Made by a program: the position numbers and the translations under genes. Shown one piece after another: positions 22,229 to 32,068 of a DNA stretch of 64,000 bases. This DNA is from Aquila chrysaetos chrysaetos (taxonomy: Eukaryota > Chordata > Aves > Accipitriformes > Accipitridae), in the NCBI RefSeq assembly GCF_900496995.4, contig NC_044004.1, forward strand, positions 124,001 through 188,000, written 5' to 3'. Numbering within the stretch: position 1 is the stretch's first letter; every line of letters begins with the position of its first letter. Under the pieces are notes generated by a model. That model was not told the DNA's origin and searched no databases. It was given only the letters and a program-made list of their open reading frames with translations.

Positions 22229-23424
22229 TGGTGGTCACCCTCCTCCCAAGCCACGGCGTGTGTGGGGCTCCGGAGCACCTTAGCACCAAAATACAGGATT
22301 TGAGAGATTTTTAAAGACTGCAGATGTCGGCGAGCTGGAGGGACACAGGAGGAGGAGGGTGCCAGCGAGATGCCAAGGGGCCGGCAGTGACGGTGACACG
22401 CGACATGGCTCTGCCGGCACAGCCGGGACCCATGGCCGTGGTGGAGGCTCTGGGCGAGGCTGCAATTTTGGGAGCTGTGGCCAGAGGTTCCTAGGGCTCC
22501 TGGAGCAAAACCTCCCCACCTCGAAGCATCCTTGGCGGTGGCGGGGAGGAAGTTGCGGGGGGGGGCGGCAAAAGGGCGTCTCCGTCCCCCCCTTCCTGTT
22601 TTGCTGCTTTTTGCTCCGTGCACCCAGGGGAGGCTGCGGCTGCCACCCACTCCTGCGACTGGGGGCCCCAGGGACGGCGGCTGCTGCAATGAGCCCTGCC
22701 CTGCCACGTCGAGGGGGTTTCTGGTTCAACACGCTGAATTTGGTTGTGATTTGGCCAAAAATAAACCCTTTTAGGCCGCTTTTGTCTGCAGCGAGAAGCA
22801 AACCAGGAGTGAAACCCTGTTGGCCCCCCCTTTTGCATCTGCTGTGGCCAGAAGAGGGACAGGGTGGGGAAACTGAGGCACGCATCCAGCAGGACTGCTG
22901 GCGGCAGAGCCGGAGCTCCTGGGTCCAGGCCCTGCCGTGGTGAGGGAGCAGCAGGGACCGAGCAGGCGGCACTGGCAGATAAACCACCCCACCGATGAGA
23001 GCCGTCCCCGCGCTGTCCTCATCCCACCTCGCTGGGGACCGAGCCACAGATGGGGCTTATCGGCATTCCCAGCGTCTCGCTCAGCCCCAGTATCGCTGCC
23101 CGCAGCGCCGTAATCTGCCTATTCCTGCCTGTGTGCCCGGGCGGCGGAGCAGCCCCACTGGGTGCCTGAGCCGTGGCACCGACCCTGCACCTCCCGGCTT
23201 GGTTCGTGCCGCGCTTTCAGCCAGCAACGCTGCTTGGCTTCGTCAGGCGGGAGCCCGCGGCGTGGTCGCCTGGGAGGCAGCCAGGCTCGTGGGCTACTGC
23301 CGGGGCGACTGTGATGCTGGCATCCTGGGGAGTCCTCGCTGCCCACCCACAAACGTGGCTGGTTCTACTGGTACCCCTGTACCAGCCAGGGAGACATGGC
23401 TGTGCCAACGGTATTTGGGGGAAG

Positions 23425-26018
23425 TGTCTGTCCCAGCTAAGGTGTCCATCCCAGAGAAGTGTCCATCCCAGCTATGGTGTCTGTCCCAGCTAAGACGTCC
23501 TTCTCCGCTAAGATGTCCGTCCCAGCTAAGAGGTCCTTCTCCACTAAGATGTCCATCCCAGCTGTCTGTCCCAGCTAAGATGTCCTTCTCCACTAAGATG
23601 TCCGCCCCAGCTATGGTGTCCATCCCAGGAAAGGGTCCATCCTAGCCATTGTGTCCATCCCAGGGAGGGTGTCCAACCCCAGGAAGTGTCCGTGCAAGCT
23701 GTGGTGTCCATCCCAGCTGTGGTGTCCGTCCCAGCTAAGATGACTGTCCTAGCTGTGGTGTCCGTCCCAGCTAAGATGTCCGTCCAAGCTGTGGTGTCCA
23801 TCCCAGCTAAGATGTCTGTCCCAGCTGTGGTGTCCGTCCCAGCTATGATGTCCGTCCCAGCTGTGGTGTCCATTCCAGCTATGATGTCCGTCCCAGCTGT
23901 GGTGTCCATCCCAGCTAAGATGTCTGTCCCAGCTGTGGTGTCCGTCCCAGCTAAGATGTCTGTCCCAGCTGTGGTGTCCGTCCCAGCTAAGATGTCCGTC
24001 CAAGCTGTGGTGTCCATCCCAGCTAAGATGTCTGTCCCAGCTGTGGTGTCCGTCCCAGCTAAGATGTCTGTCCCAGCTGTGGTGTCCATCCCAGCTAAGA
24101 TGTCCGTCCCAGCTGTGGTGTCCATTCCAGCTATGGTGTCCATCCCAGCTGTGGTGTCCATCCCAGCTATGGTGTCCATCCCAGTAAGATGTCTGTCCCA
24201 GCTATGGTGTTCATCCCAGCTATGGTGTCCATTCCAGCTAAGGTGTCCATCCCAGCTAAGATGTCCATCCCAGCCATGGTGTTGTTGCACATATTCTGGT
24301 AAAGAAATAAAAATTTAGTCACCTAAAAGAGTTTGGTTTGATTAAGAAGTAGAAAATTGTGAAGCATAGGTATGGGAGCGTTAAGTTTGAAATGTAGTCA
24401 TAGGAACTTAGGAACTTTAGAAAATGTACTATGTGTAACCATAAGAATTCAAGTATTGTCTAAAATCAGTTAACCACAGAAACTTTGACAAAGATTTGTT
24501 GATTTGTAGTGTTTTGTTTTAGGAAACTAAGGAAACGGTTATGGACACCAGTTTGCTGCTTGGAAACCCCTTACCCTTCCCACCTCGATCTAATTATCGA
24601 GGATTCTAATCAGTAGAGTTAAGTGAGATTAACCAACGATTGTTTTAACATAAGAATATTAATACGATGGTGTGACTGAAGGACCAATTATTAGAAAGGT
24701 TACATTTAAGAATAGACATAGTATGCATTTTTATGTAAATTAATATAGATGATGGTGAGAATTGTACTGCGCAGAATCACCTAAGAGAGGTCAAGAAGCG
24801 GACAAGTGAGGAAGACTATGGAAGACCATCAGAGGGCTTCTGAAGATCACCAGAGACCTTCACTGCGCCTGCGTGAAGAGACATTTACATATGCTAATGA
24901 TTTATCGGAAAGTTAATGATTATGTATAACATTTTCTAGAAATTTAGTGAATATGTATAACAGGTGTGTATTTAACCTGCACAGTTAGACTAGACAGGTG
25001 CACACGATAGGTGGAGCGATCCGCCGTGTGCCCAGTGCTGCAATAAAGGAGTGCCTGCTGCTTAACTTCTCATTGCTGTTAAGGAGTTTTATTCCGGATT
25101 TCGGTAACAGTGTCCATCCCAGCTGTGGTGTCCATCCCAGCTGTGGTGTCCATCCCAGTAAGATGTCCGTCCCAGCTAAGATGTCCATCCCAGCTGTGGT
25201 GTCCATCCCAGCTGTGGTGTCCATCCCAGTAAGATGTCCGTCCCAGCCATGGTGTCCATCCCAGCTATGGTGTCCATCCCAACTAAGATGTCCATCCCAG
25301 CCATGGTGTCCATCCCAGCTAAGATATCTGTCCCAGCCATGGTGTCCATCCCAGCTAAGGTATCCGTCCCAGCTAAGATGTCCATCCCAGCTGTGGTGTC
25401 CATCCCAGTAAGATGTCTGTCCCAGCCATGGTGTCCATCCCAGCTAAGATGTCCATCCCAGCCATGGTGTCCATTCCAGCTAAGACGTTCATCCCAGCTA
25501 AGATGTCCATTCCAGCTAAGGTGTCCATCCCAGCTGTGGTGTCCATCCCAGCTGTGGTGTCCATCCCAGTAAGATGTCCGTCCCAGCTAAGATGTCCATC
25601 CCAGCTGTGGTGTCCATCCCAGCTAAGATGTCCATCCCAGCCATGGTGTCCATCCCAGTATGATGTCTGTCCCAGCCATGGTGTCCATCCCAGCTAAGGT
25701 ATCCATCCCAGCTAAGGTGTCCATCCCAGCTGTGGTGTCCATCCCAGTAAGATGTCTGTCCCAGCCATGGTGTCCATCCCAGCTATGGTGTCCATCCCAG
25801 CTAAGATGTCCATCCCAGCTATGGTGTCCATCCCAGTAAGATGTCTGTCCCAGCTAAGATGTCCATCCCAGCTGTGGTGTCCATCCCAGCTATGGTGTCC
25901 GTCCCAGCTGTGGTGTCCATCCCAGTAAGATGTCTGTCCCAGCCATGGTGTCCATCCCAGCTAAGGTATCCATCCCAGCTAAGATGCCCGTTCCAGCCAT
26001 GGTGTCCACCCCCGGGAA
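23425..26018. repeat. 18-bp minisatellite, split by an LTR insertion
   Basis: Tandem copies of an 18-base unit (consensus TGTCCATCCCAGCTATGG) run from 23425 to 24282 and from 25110 to 26018. The combined ~1.77 kb corresponds to roughly 98 units by length. Variants alternate at fixed sites (cca/ccg, GCTAAGA versus GCTGTGG), giving a 36-base dimer period over 23690-24120, and a shortened 17-base form (CCCAGTAAGA) recurs in the right half. Because 18 is a multiple of three, reading frames stay open on both strands (hexapeptides such as VVSIPA and MDTTAG). These are by-products of the repeat, not genes. The array sits between CDC25B and SPEF1. Confidence 0.95.
24283..25109 (+). mobile_element. 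Solo LTR of an endogenous retrovirus
   Basis: An 827-base AT-richer element inserted inside the 18-bp minisatellite. It starts TGTT and ends AACA (terminal inverted repeat of LTRs) and is flanked by a 4-base target duplication GTGT at 24279-24282 and 25110-25113. A TATA-like TATTTAA is at 24969-24975 and AATAAA at 25042-25047, giving U3-R-U5 order in plus orientation. No internal region is present, so it is the recombined remnant of a former provirus. A 4-base duplication would fit a class I (gamma-like) ERV, but the family was not identified by name. It is younger than the array it interrupts; absolute age cannot be judged from one LTR. Confidence 0.85.
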
Positions 26019-26560
26019 GTGCCCCCCCAGCGGCTGCCCCCCCAGGTGGTGGTGGCAGGCCTCCGGCACAGGCTCGGGGTGCCCATTGCCAAGAGCAACA
26101 TCCCGAGCTGGTTTTAGCCCGGGATCACTGGGAGCCGGAGCCGCCCGCCACATCGGGGTCCACCACGGGCCCATCTTGGGCTCCTCCTCCCCGCACCTTC
26201 CCAGAGCGGGGACCCCCCCCTTGCCGGGGGTCCTCCTCGCTGCTGGGTGCCAGGTGCCCCCCCCCAGCCTCCCCCACTGCTTGTTGCCCCCCCTTGACCC
26301 GGTCCTGGCCCCCCTAGAGCCTCCCCCCTTGCTCAAGGCCCCCCCCCTCACTGTGGTCTTGGGCCCCCCATTGCTCACAGGATCCCTCAACCCGGCCCCG
26401 CACCCCCTAGACCCCCTCCCCTCCAGCTCAGACCCCCCCAGACCCCCCTTGCCTAGAACCCCCAGCCCTCTCCCTTCTTCAGAGCCCCCCCAGACCCCCC
26501 GTCCCCCCTCGCCCAGGACCCCCAGCCCTCCGCCATTGCTCAGAGCCCCCCCCCGCCCCG
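26019..26560. other. C-rich spacer upstream of SPEF1
   Basis: A C-rich, pyrimidine-biased stretch on the plus strand containing repeated CCCCCCAGACCCCC-type words (26400-26545), probably a decayed simple repeat. No exon recognised. Confidence 0.5.
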
Positions 26561-26663
26561 GGCCGCCCGTTGCTAGGCGACGGCCGCGCGCTCCCGGCAT
26601 GCCCCGCGGGGCCGTTGCCATGGCGGCGGGACGCGGCGCGGCCCGGGGAGGGCGGGCGGCCGC
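26561..26663 (+). promoter_or_regulatory. SPEF1: SPEF1 CpG-rich promoter with RFX X-box
   Basis: GTTGCTAGGCGAC at 26569-26581 reads on the other strand as GTCGCC-T-AGCAAC, which fits the RFX X-box pattern RYYRCC-N(0-3)-RGYAAC. It lies about 85 bases before the start codon in CG-rich DNA without a TATA box. RFX factors drive motile-cilium genes, and SPEF1 is one. Two upstream ATGs at 26599 and 26620 are out of frame with the SPEF1 start. Confidence 0.6.
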
Positions 26664-29600
26664 ATGGCGGGCGGCGGAGCGGTGGGCGATCTGCGGGGTC
26701 TTTACCGCTGGTTGGACGCCGTGCCGCTCTCCCGGCCACGCAGGAACATCGCCCGGGATTTCAGCGACGGGGGTGGGACGGGGGGGCCCGGGGGGACGGG
26801 GACGGGGCGGGGGGGGGCCGGGCCTGCGGCTGGGCCTAGGCCGGAGTGGCCACCGGGCCTTGCGGGCCCGGGGCAGGGGGTCCCCCGCCGCCCCCAGCCC
26901 CTCTCCTCCTCTCCTCCCCCAGTGCTGGCAGCCGAGGTGGTGAAGTTCTTCTTCCCCGCCATGGTGCAGCTGCACAGCTACGTGCCTGCCAGCTCCACGC
27001 CGCAGAAGCTCGCCAACTGGGGCCATCTCAATAGGTAGCGGGGCGAGCGGCCCCCCAGTTCCCTCCCTCCTGTCCCCCCCCCCCCCCCCCCTGCTGTACA
27101 GAGTGTCCCTGTTTGTCCTGGCTGGGGACCTGGCCAGCTGGGACACAGCTAAGGGTCCTGCGGGCAGCGGGGGTGCCTGCCTCCCTGCCCTCCTGGGTGC
27201 TCGTTTGACTCCTCTTTTAGGAAAGTGCTGAGTAAGCTGAACTTCTCCATCCCGGGTGACATGATCCGGCAGGTTGTGCAGTGCCGGCCTGGCACGGTGG
27301 AGCAGGTGCTGCTCGTGCTGCAGCAAAAGATTGAGGAGAAGCAGCAACAGAGCAAGGCGGTGTCTGGCCCAGGCCAGGTCAGCGGGGCCTGGGGGAAGGG
27401 GAGCACCCGGTGTGCCATGTCTTGCTTGTAGGTGCCATGTGCCACGGGCTGGAGGGCAATGAGGGCGAGTGGCCACCCCACAGAGAGGTCAGTATAATCA
27501 GGGCAGGGCCAGGGGAGCTGGGCTGAGCTCTAGACATCCTTGTGGGTGTCACTATCCCATCTCATCACAAGGATCCCGCTGCCATCTCCCTGTCTGCAGC
27601 TCCATGGAGAAGTGCAGTGGGGTGTTCAGAGGCAGGGGAGCCCCTCGCGTGGGCAGAGCCAGGGTAGGAGCACCCCACCGGGAGCGATGCAGGCGGCACG
27701 GCCGCAGATGGCAGCCGTGCGCTGTCGTGGGAAGTGCTGCGGTCCTGCTCGCTCTGAAGCCTTGACTTGGCCCGGGCTGTCTCTGCCAGTGACTCTGGTG
27801 CTCAGGTCAGAGGAGGAATTCGCTAGGGAAGGGCTGTGGCCCTGAAGCAGACAGGAATTCAGGCAGATGGATCCCAGCCCTGCCTTCGGGCTGTAACGCC
27901 GGCACAGCAGGCACCGCAGCCACGCTGGGAACACCCTGCTCTGAACTGGCCTCTCCCACTGCTGTGGGAGCAAACCCCCCACCCCAGTGTTCCCCAGGAC
28001 CTCGAGCCCCAGCACCGCTCAGAGAGGGGTGGCACGAGCAGCCGGGCAGGCTGGGGTACCTGTCCTCCCTTCTCCTGACACTGGGGCCTGGCCAGGCCCC
28101 CTGCCTGCACAGGGGCTGTTTGTGGGCTCACCCACAGGGCAATCCACTGCTCATGGCCAGGCGTGACGGGTGTTTTCCTGCCTCTCTGTGCAGAAGCCGG
28201 GCGTACAGGCAGCGCTAGAAGATATCAGCTACCTGGAGACAGGTAGGGCCGGTGCGTGGCACATCGGGAAGGAAGGTCCCATCCCGGCCGTACTATGGGC
28301 TCCCTGGGTCCAGACCCCAAACCGTGACCTTGGAGGGGGGGCATACACAGCCCTGCCTTGTGTTGGGGCACCCAAATAATGAGCCTGGCCAGCCCTAGGG
28401 GGATAGGAGACACTGCTGGAAGGGTGCATCCCCGTGGTGGTGGTGGTGGGGCAACAGAGCTGTTTGGGCAGATCATGTGCTAACTGCTGTGTTTTGCAGG
28501 CTACTCAAAGGCAAAGAGCAGCGTGGGAGGAGGCTATGCCCAGGAGTCTCCCAGAGCTGCCGGGTAAGGGCTGCTGGTGCTGTGCAGGGACACCGCAGGC
28601 ATGTGCTGGGTGCTGGTGAGGTGCCCCTCCTGGGGGCTTCTCGAGGAAAGAGGCTTTGGGGGTCCCCGCGGGGGTCAGGTGAGCCCAGTGCTGCAGAGGC
28701 AGTGGTATGTGGGGCAGGATGTGGAGGAGCTGGGCATGTGCCTGAGCCCCGTGGCCTGTACGGCTCCGTGGGCTGTGAGCATTGCTCCAGGAGGGGTCAG
28801 TTATTGTCCCGGCATTTCCTTTCCTGGTCCAGGGTGAAGAAGAGCTGCCATGGCTGTGCCCAGGCTCCCCCAGGGGACGCTGCCATCCGCCTGCAGCTGG
28901 CAGAGAGGGAGCAGGCCCTGCTCCTGGCGCAGGAGACCATCCAGGTGAGCCCACCCTCCATCAGCCCAGCCAAGCGCTGTCCCCGTGGCGGCACCGAGGC
29001 AGGGACAGCCTCCCTTTGCCTTCCCAACCGTCCTGCGACAGTGGTGTACACGACAGCCCAAACAGGCATTTGCTCGGTGCCATCAACCTCCGGGGCTGCT
29101 CCTGTCTCTGTACCCAGGCTCTGGTGGCACCCTCGGGCATGGGCCAGCCTGGCACTGGCTTTGCCGTGGTCCAGCTGGCCAACGTCTGGCTCTGACGCTC
29201 CTCTGGCTGCTCCCGGGCAGGGCCGGGCTTCTAAAAGGTCTGGTCAAGCCAGGCTAGAAAGGCAGCAATGCCTCAGCCTGGCCTGGAGACGTGGTTCTGT
29301 CCCTGCAGCCGTCTCCTGCAGCAGGTGTTTTTCTGGCATTTATCGGGTAAAAGCCTTTGTAAAGCCTCAGCCTGCAGATCTCCCCCGGGGGTGAACAGCT
29401 TTCTCTTTCAATCCTTCCTGCCTGGGCGTGCCCTCAATCTCTGTGGCACGCACGCACCCACATCAGTCACAGCAATCTGTGATTCCCAAAATGTTCCCGA
29501 TCCTCATCCTTTCTGGTCTGTCTTCCACCCCACAGTAATGAGGGTGATGCAGAATGGGCATGGCAGCTGCACAGACCCTCTGCTCGTGGCTCGCTGTGGC

Positions 29601-30267
29601 CCCTGGACCACCCTTGCAGCTGCAGACCAGGCTCTGGATATCCCTTATTCGCCCCTGGGCAGTGGGTGATTTTTGAAACGGAGCTTCATTCAGCACCGAG
29701 CCAGGGCAGTGGCTCTGTCTTGTCTAAAACCGGGGCTTTTCTGCTGGAAAACATCTCCTAAGATGTAAAATTTTGAAAGAAGGGAAGGAATGCTGTGGGG
29801 CATCTCGGATGGGAAGAGCTGTCACCAGGTCCTGGTGGGGAGCTGGGACTCCCGGGTCATGTTTTGCAGGAGTGCGAACTTGAGGTGGGTTGTTGTAGGA
29901 GCCGGAATTGGGACCCCAAATCTGGCAGTGGTGCTCACCTGCCTCAGCTTCCCTTGTGGTTAAAGGTGGCTGATGCCGCTCAGTGACCACAGCAGCCACA
30001 TCAGCCCGGCCCTGAGTTCCCTGTCCCGCCGTCCCCCTCGTCCTTGCTGCTGGCTGTCAGGCAAGCCCCGGCCCCCCCCCATGGAGCCTGTCTGGGGTGG
30101 ATGGATGTGCCTCCTGCTCCCCGAAACCAAGCTGAGGGGGTGTCGGTGTCTCTGCTCAGATCCTGCAGCTGAAGGTGGGGAGGCTGGAGCAGCTGCTGCA
30201 CCTCAAGAATGTGCGGATAGACGACCTCAGCCGGCGTCTGCAGGAAGCCCAGTGCCAACAGCGGTGA
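26664..30267 (+). CDS. SPEF1: Sperm flagellar protein 1 (CLAMP)
   Basis: Seven exons join in phase: 26664-26772, 26923-27034, 27221-27377, 28194-28242, 28500-28563, 28833-28944 and 30160-30267. They give 236 aa, the same length as the human protein. The N-terminal calponin-homology domain (about 5-115) is highly conserved, with blocks VPLSRPRRNIARDFSDG, VAAEVVKFFFP-like, LANWGHLNRKVLSKLNF and VEQVLLVLQQKIEE. A poorly conserved linker is encoded by exons 4-5. The C-terminal coiled coil (about 165-236) reads AIRLQLAEREQALLLAQETIQ-like and LHLKNVRIDDLSRRLQEA. The protein bundles and stabilises microtubules in the axonemal central pair and at planar-polarised cell borders (family knowledge). It lies head-to-tail with C20orf27 as in human. 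Confidence 0.96.
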
Positions 30268-30604
30268 GCGGACCCTCGCCTGCCTGGCAGCCCCTTGCCT
30301 GGGGCTGCCCCCCCGCCGCCTGCCCCACCTCTCCCACCCGTGGGATCTCCCGCTGAGCTGGAAGAGCCATCCCAGTGCCTCCCAGTTGCCCCAGTTCCCA
30401 GGACAGACTCTCAAGGACAAAAGCCAGAGGTGGCAAAGGCAGATGCAGAAGCAGGGACCCCCGTGCCCACCTCTGGGTTCCTCCGCCATGCCTGCCAGCG
30501 GGCAGTGAGGCAGCGGCATCGCTACCACATGGGTTTCGCTCAGCCCTCCAGCCATCGCCCGCCGACAGCAGCCGTTCCTCCTTCCTTTGTCTTGCACGTC
30601 GGTA

Positions 30605-30610
30605 ATTAAA
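30605..30610 (+). terminator. SPEF1: Polyadenylation signal ATTAAA of SPEF1
   Basis: ATTAAA about 340 bases after the SPEF1 stop, followed by a GT/CT-rich stretch. Confidence 0.6.
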
Positions 30611-31599
30611 AAGCCGGGTCATCGCTTGGAGACCTCCCTTCGAGGCTGAGTCGCTGCGGGGGTCCCGCCTGCTCCAGCCTGGGGGTATTTATTTATTTCC
30701 CAGCTGATCCAGCGTCAAGGGGCTGTCAGCAGCCTGGGGACGCCACTAGGCTGCCCCGGGCTGAGGAGATGTGCGCTGGCGGAGGCTGAGATTTAATCCC
30801 TTACCCAAAGCTGTTTGGTTTTGTAATCTCTGAGAAAATCCGTGCTTCGGCACACAGACCTGCTCGTGGGTCTGGCACTGACCGCGTGGGCAACCCAGCC
30901 ATGGGGTGGGGGTACCCGGTAGTACCCCCCGCTCCTCTGCCTGCCCTTGGCTGGTCCGGGGGCCATCCCCACCAGTGGGGAGATGCCTGGGGGTGGCTCT
31001 GGCCACAACCTTCACTGCACCGGAGTCACCTGCGGCCTTTTTTATGGTCAAACACGGTTGTTTTTTCCAACACAGGGCCGAGCCGTGCGTGGTGTCATGC
31101 GTGCCGGAGGCGAGGACGCGGCTGGGGCCCCAGCAGCTCCCTGGGAACGAATCCCCCGGCTTTTTAAGCGTTCTGGCATCTGGAGGCCACAGGAAGAGGG
31201 TTTTTTTTTTGGGGGGGGGAACAGATTAGCCCCTGGGGTGTGCCGTGTCCCCTGTCCCTGCCTGTGAGATCCAGCCCTGCCTGCGAGCCCTGACCCCGCT
31301 GCCCCCCCGCCCCGGGGGGACGGTTCTTGCCTGCACGGTGTGTGTGTGTGTGTGGCGGGGGGGGGCCGCTGCCTCCCCCCCCCCGCTCATTCCCAGGAGG
31401 GCGGACGTGCTTTTTGGAAGGGAACCGGCTGCCTTTTCCCAGCCAGGGACGTGTCCCAGTTGCCGTTCCCACCCTCGACGCCCCTGACGGCCGGCTCCCG
31501 CCGGTGAGCCGAGCCGTGGCCCTTTTCCCCCGTGCTCCCTCCCACCGCCGAAGGGGCCCGGGCTCGGACATTGGGGTCTGAGCAATAAAAATTGCCAGG
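30611..31599. other. Spacer between SPEF1 and C20orf27
   Basis: No exon recognised. Contains a short (GT)n at 31340-31352 beside a G run and C run. Confidence 0.5.
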
Positions 31600-31950
31600 C
31601 GATGATAGGTTGCCGTGGCAACCGTATCGCCCGGGGATGGGGGGGGGGACGCCGGAGGGGTGCCCCCCCTCCCCTCCGCGCCGCCGCGCACCCCGCCGCC
31701 CACATGTGGCGCCCTACAGCCGTGCGCTCCCGCCCGCTATTGGCTGCCCCAGCCCCTTCGCCACGCCCCCTAGCGACAGTCCCGCCCCTTGGAGACGACC
31801 CTACCCCCGCCGGACCGCTCTTCGGGAAGCGGCGCCGTCGGAACGGCAGCCGATGGGCGTGGTGGGGAGGCGTGACCGACGAGGGGGTGGACCAATAGGA
31901 ACGGCGGAGGGTGTGTCGGGGCCAATGGGAGGGAGGGGGGCGTGTCCCGG
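31600..31950 (+). promoter_or_regulatory. C20orf27 promoter: palindromic X-box and three CCAAT boxes
   Basis: GTTGCCGTGGCAAC at 31609-31622 is a near-perfect RFX X-box palindrome (one central base from GTTGCCATGGCAAC). CCAAT boxes follow at about 31737-31741 (as ATTGG), 31889-31893 and 31924-31928, with GC-rich CpG-dense DNA and no TATA box. The block ends just before a strong splice donor at 32006, so transcription probably starts around 31930-31960. Confidence 0.55.
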
Positions 31951-32005
31951 TAGTGGGAAGCGGGGAGCGGGGAGCACGGCGGCGTCCGGGACGCACCGGC
32001 CGGGG
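31945..32005 (+). other. Probable untranslated first exon of C20orf27
   Basis: A CG-rich block ends at 32005 followed by the strong donor GTGAGTG. It contains no ATG in a coding context. Its 5' limit is a guess from the promoter motifs. The coding exon far downstream (33859) has an acceptor-like CCTTCCCCAG ending at 33764, which would pair with this donor. Confidence 0.45.
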
Positions 32006-32020
32006 GTGAGTGAGGAAGGG

Positions 32021-32068
32021 ACGGGGACGGGGACGGGGACGGGGACGGGGACGGGGACGGGGACGGGG
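32021..32068 (+). repeat. (ACGGGG)8 hexanucleotide repeat in C20orf27 intron 1
   Basis: Eight exact copies of ACGGGG (GGGGAC register), followed by GGGGAGGGGGAGGG. It begins 15 bases after the predicted exon 1 donor. Regular four-G blocks favour G-quadruplex formation in RNA and DNA. Confidence 0.95.

Larger units (their letters stand above)
19791..23424. other. Gene-free spacer where mammals carry CENPB
   Basis: No exon with splice support and no CENPB-like single long reading frame with DNA-binding or DDE-type motifs was found. The stretch holds C runs (20039-20052, 20684-20697), an exact pentamer array and a 22-base G run (separate entries). Open frames here overlap on both strands and look compositional. 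Distal regulatory elements of CDC25B may be present but cannot be identified from sequence alone. Confidence 0.5.

Noticed and set aside
19791-23424. Search for a CENPB orthologue
   Set aside because: No long single-exon frame with CENP-B box-binding HTH or DDE-type core was found on either strand.
23686-25697. Long open frames with (VVSIPA)n or (MDTTAG)n hexapeptides on both strands, looking like a repetitive protein gene
   Set aside because: They follow directly from an 18-bp tandem repeat whose length is a multiple of three. There is no start context, splice structure or non-repeat domain, and the frames exist on both strands.
23425-26018. CRISPR-like array of regular repeats
   Set aside because: Units are contiguous without unique spacers, the genome is vertebrate, and no cas genes are present. 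It is a minisatellite.
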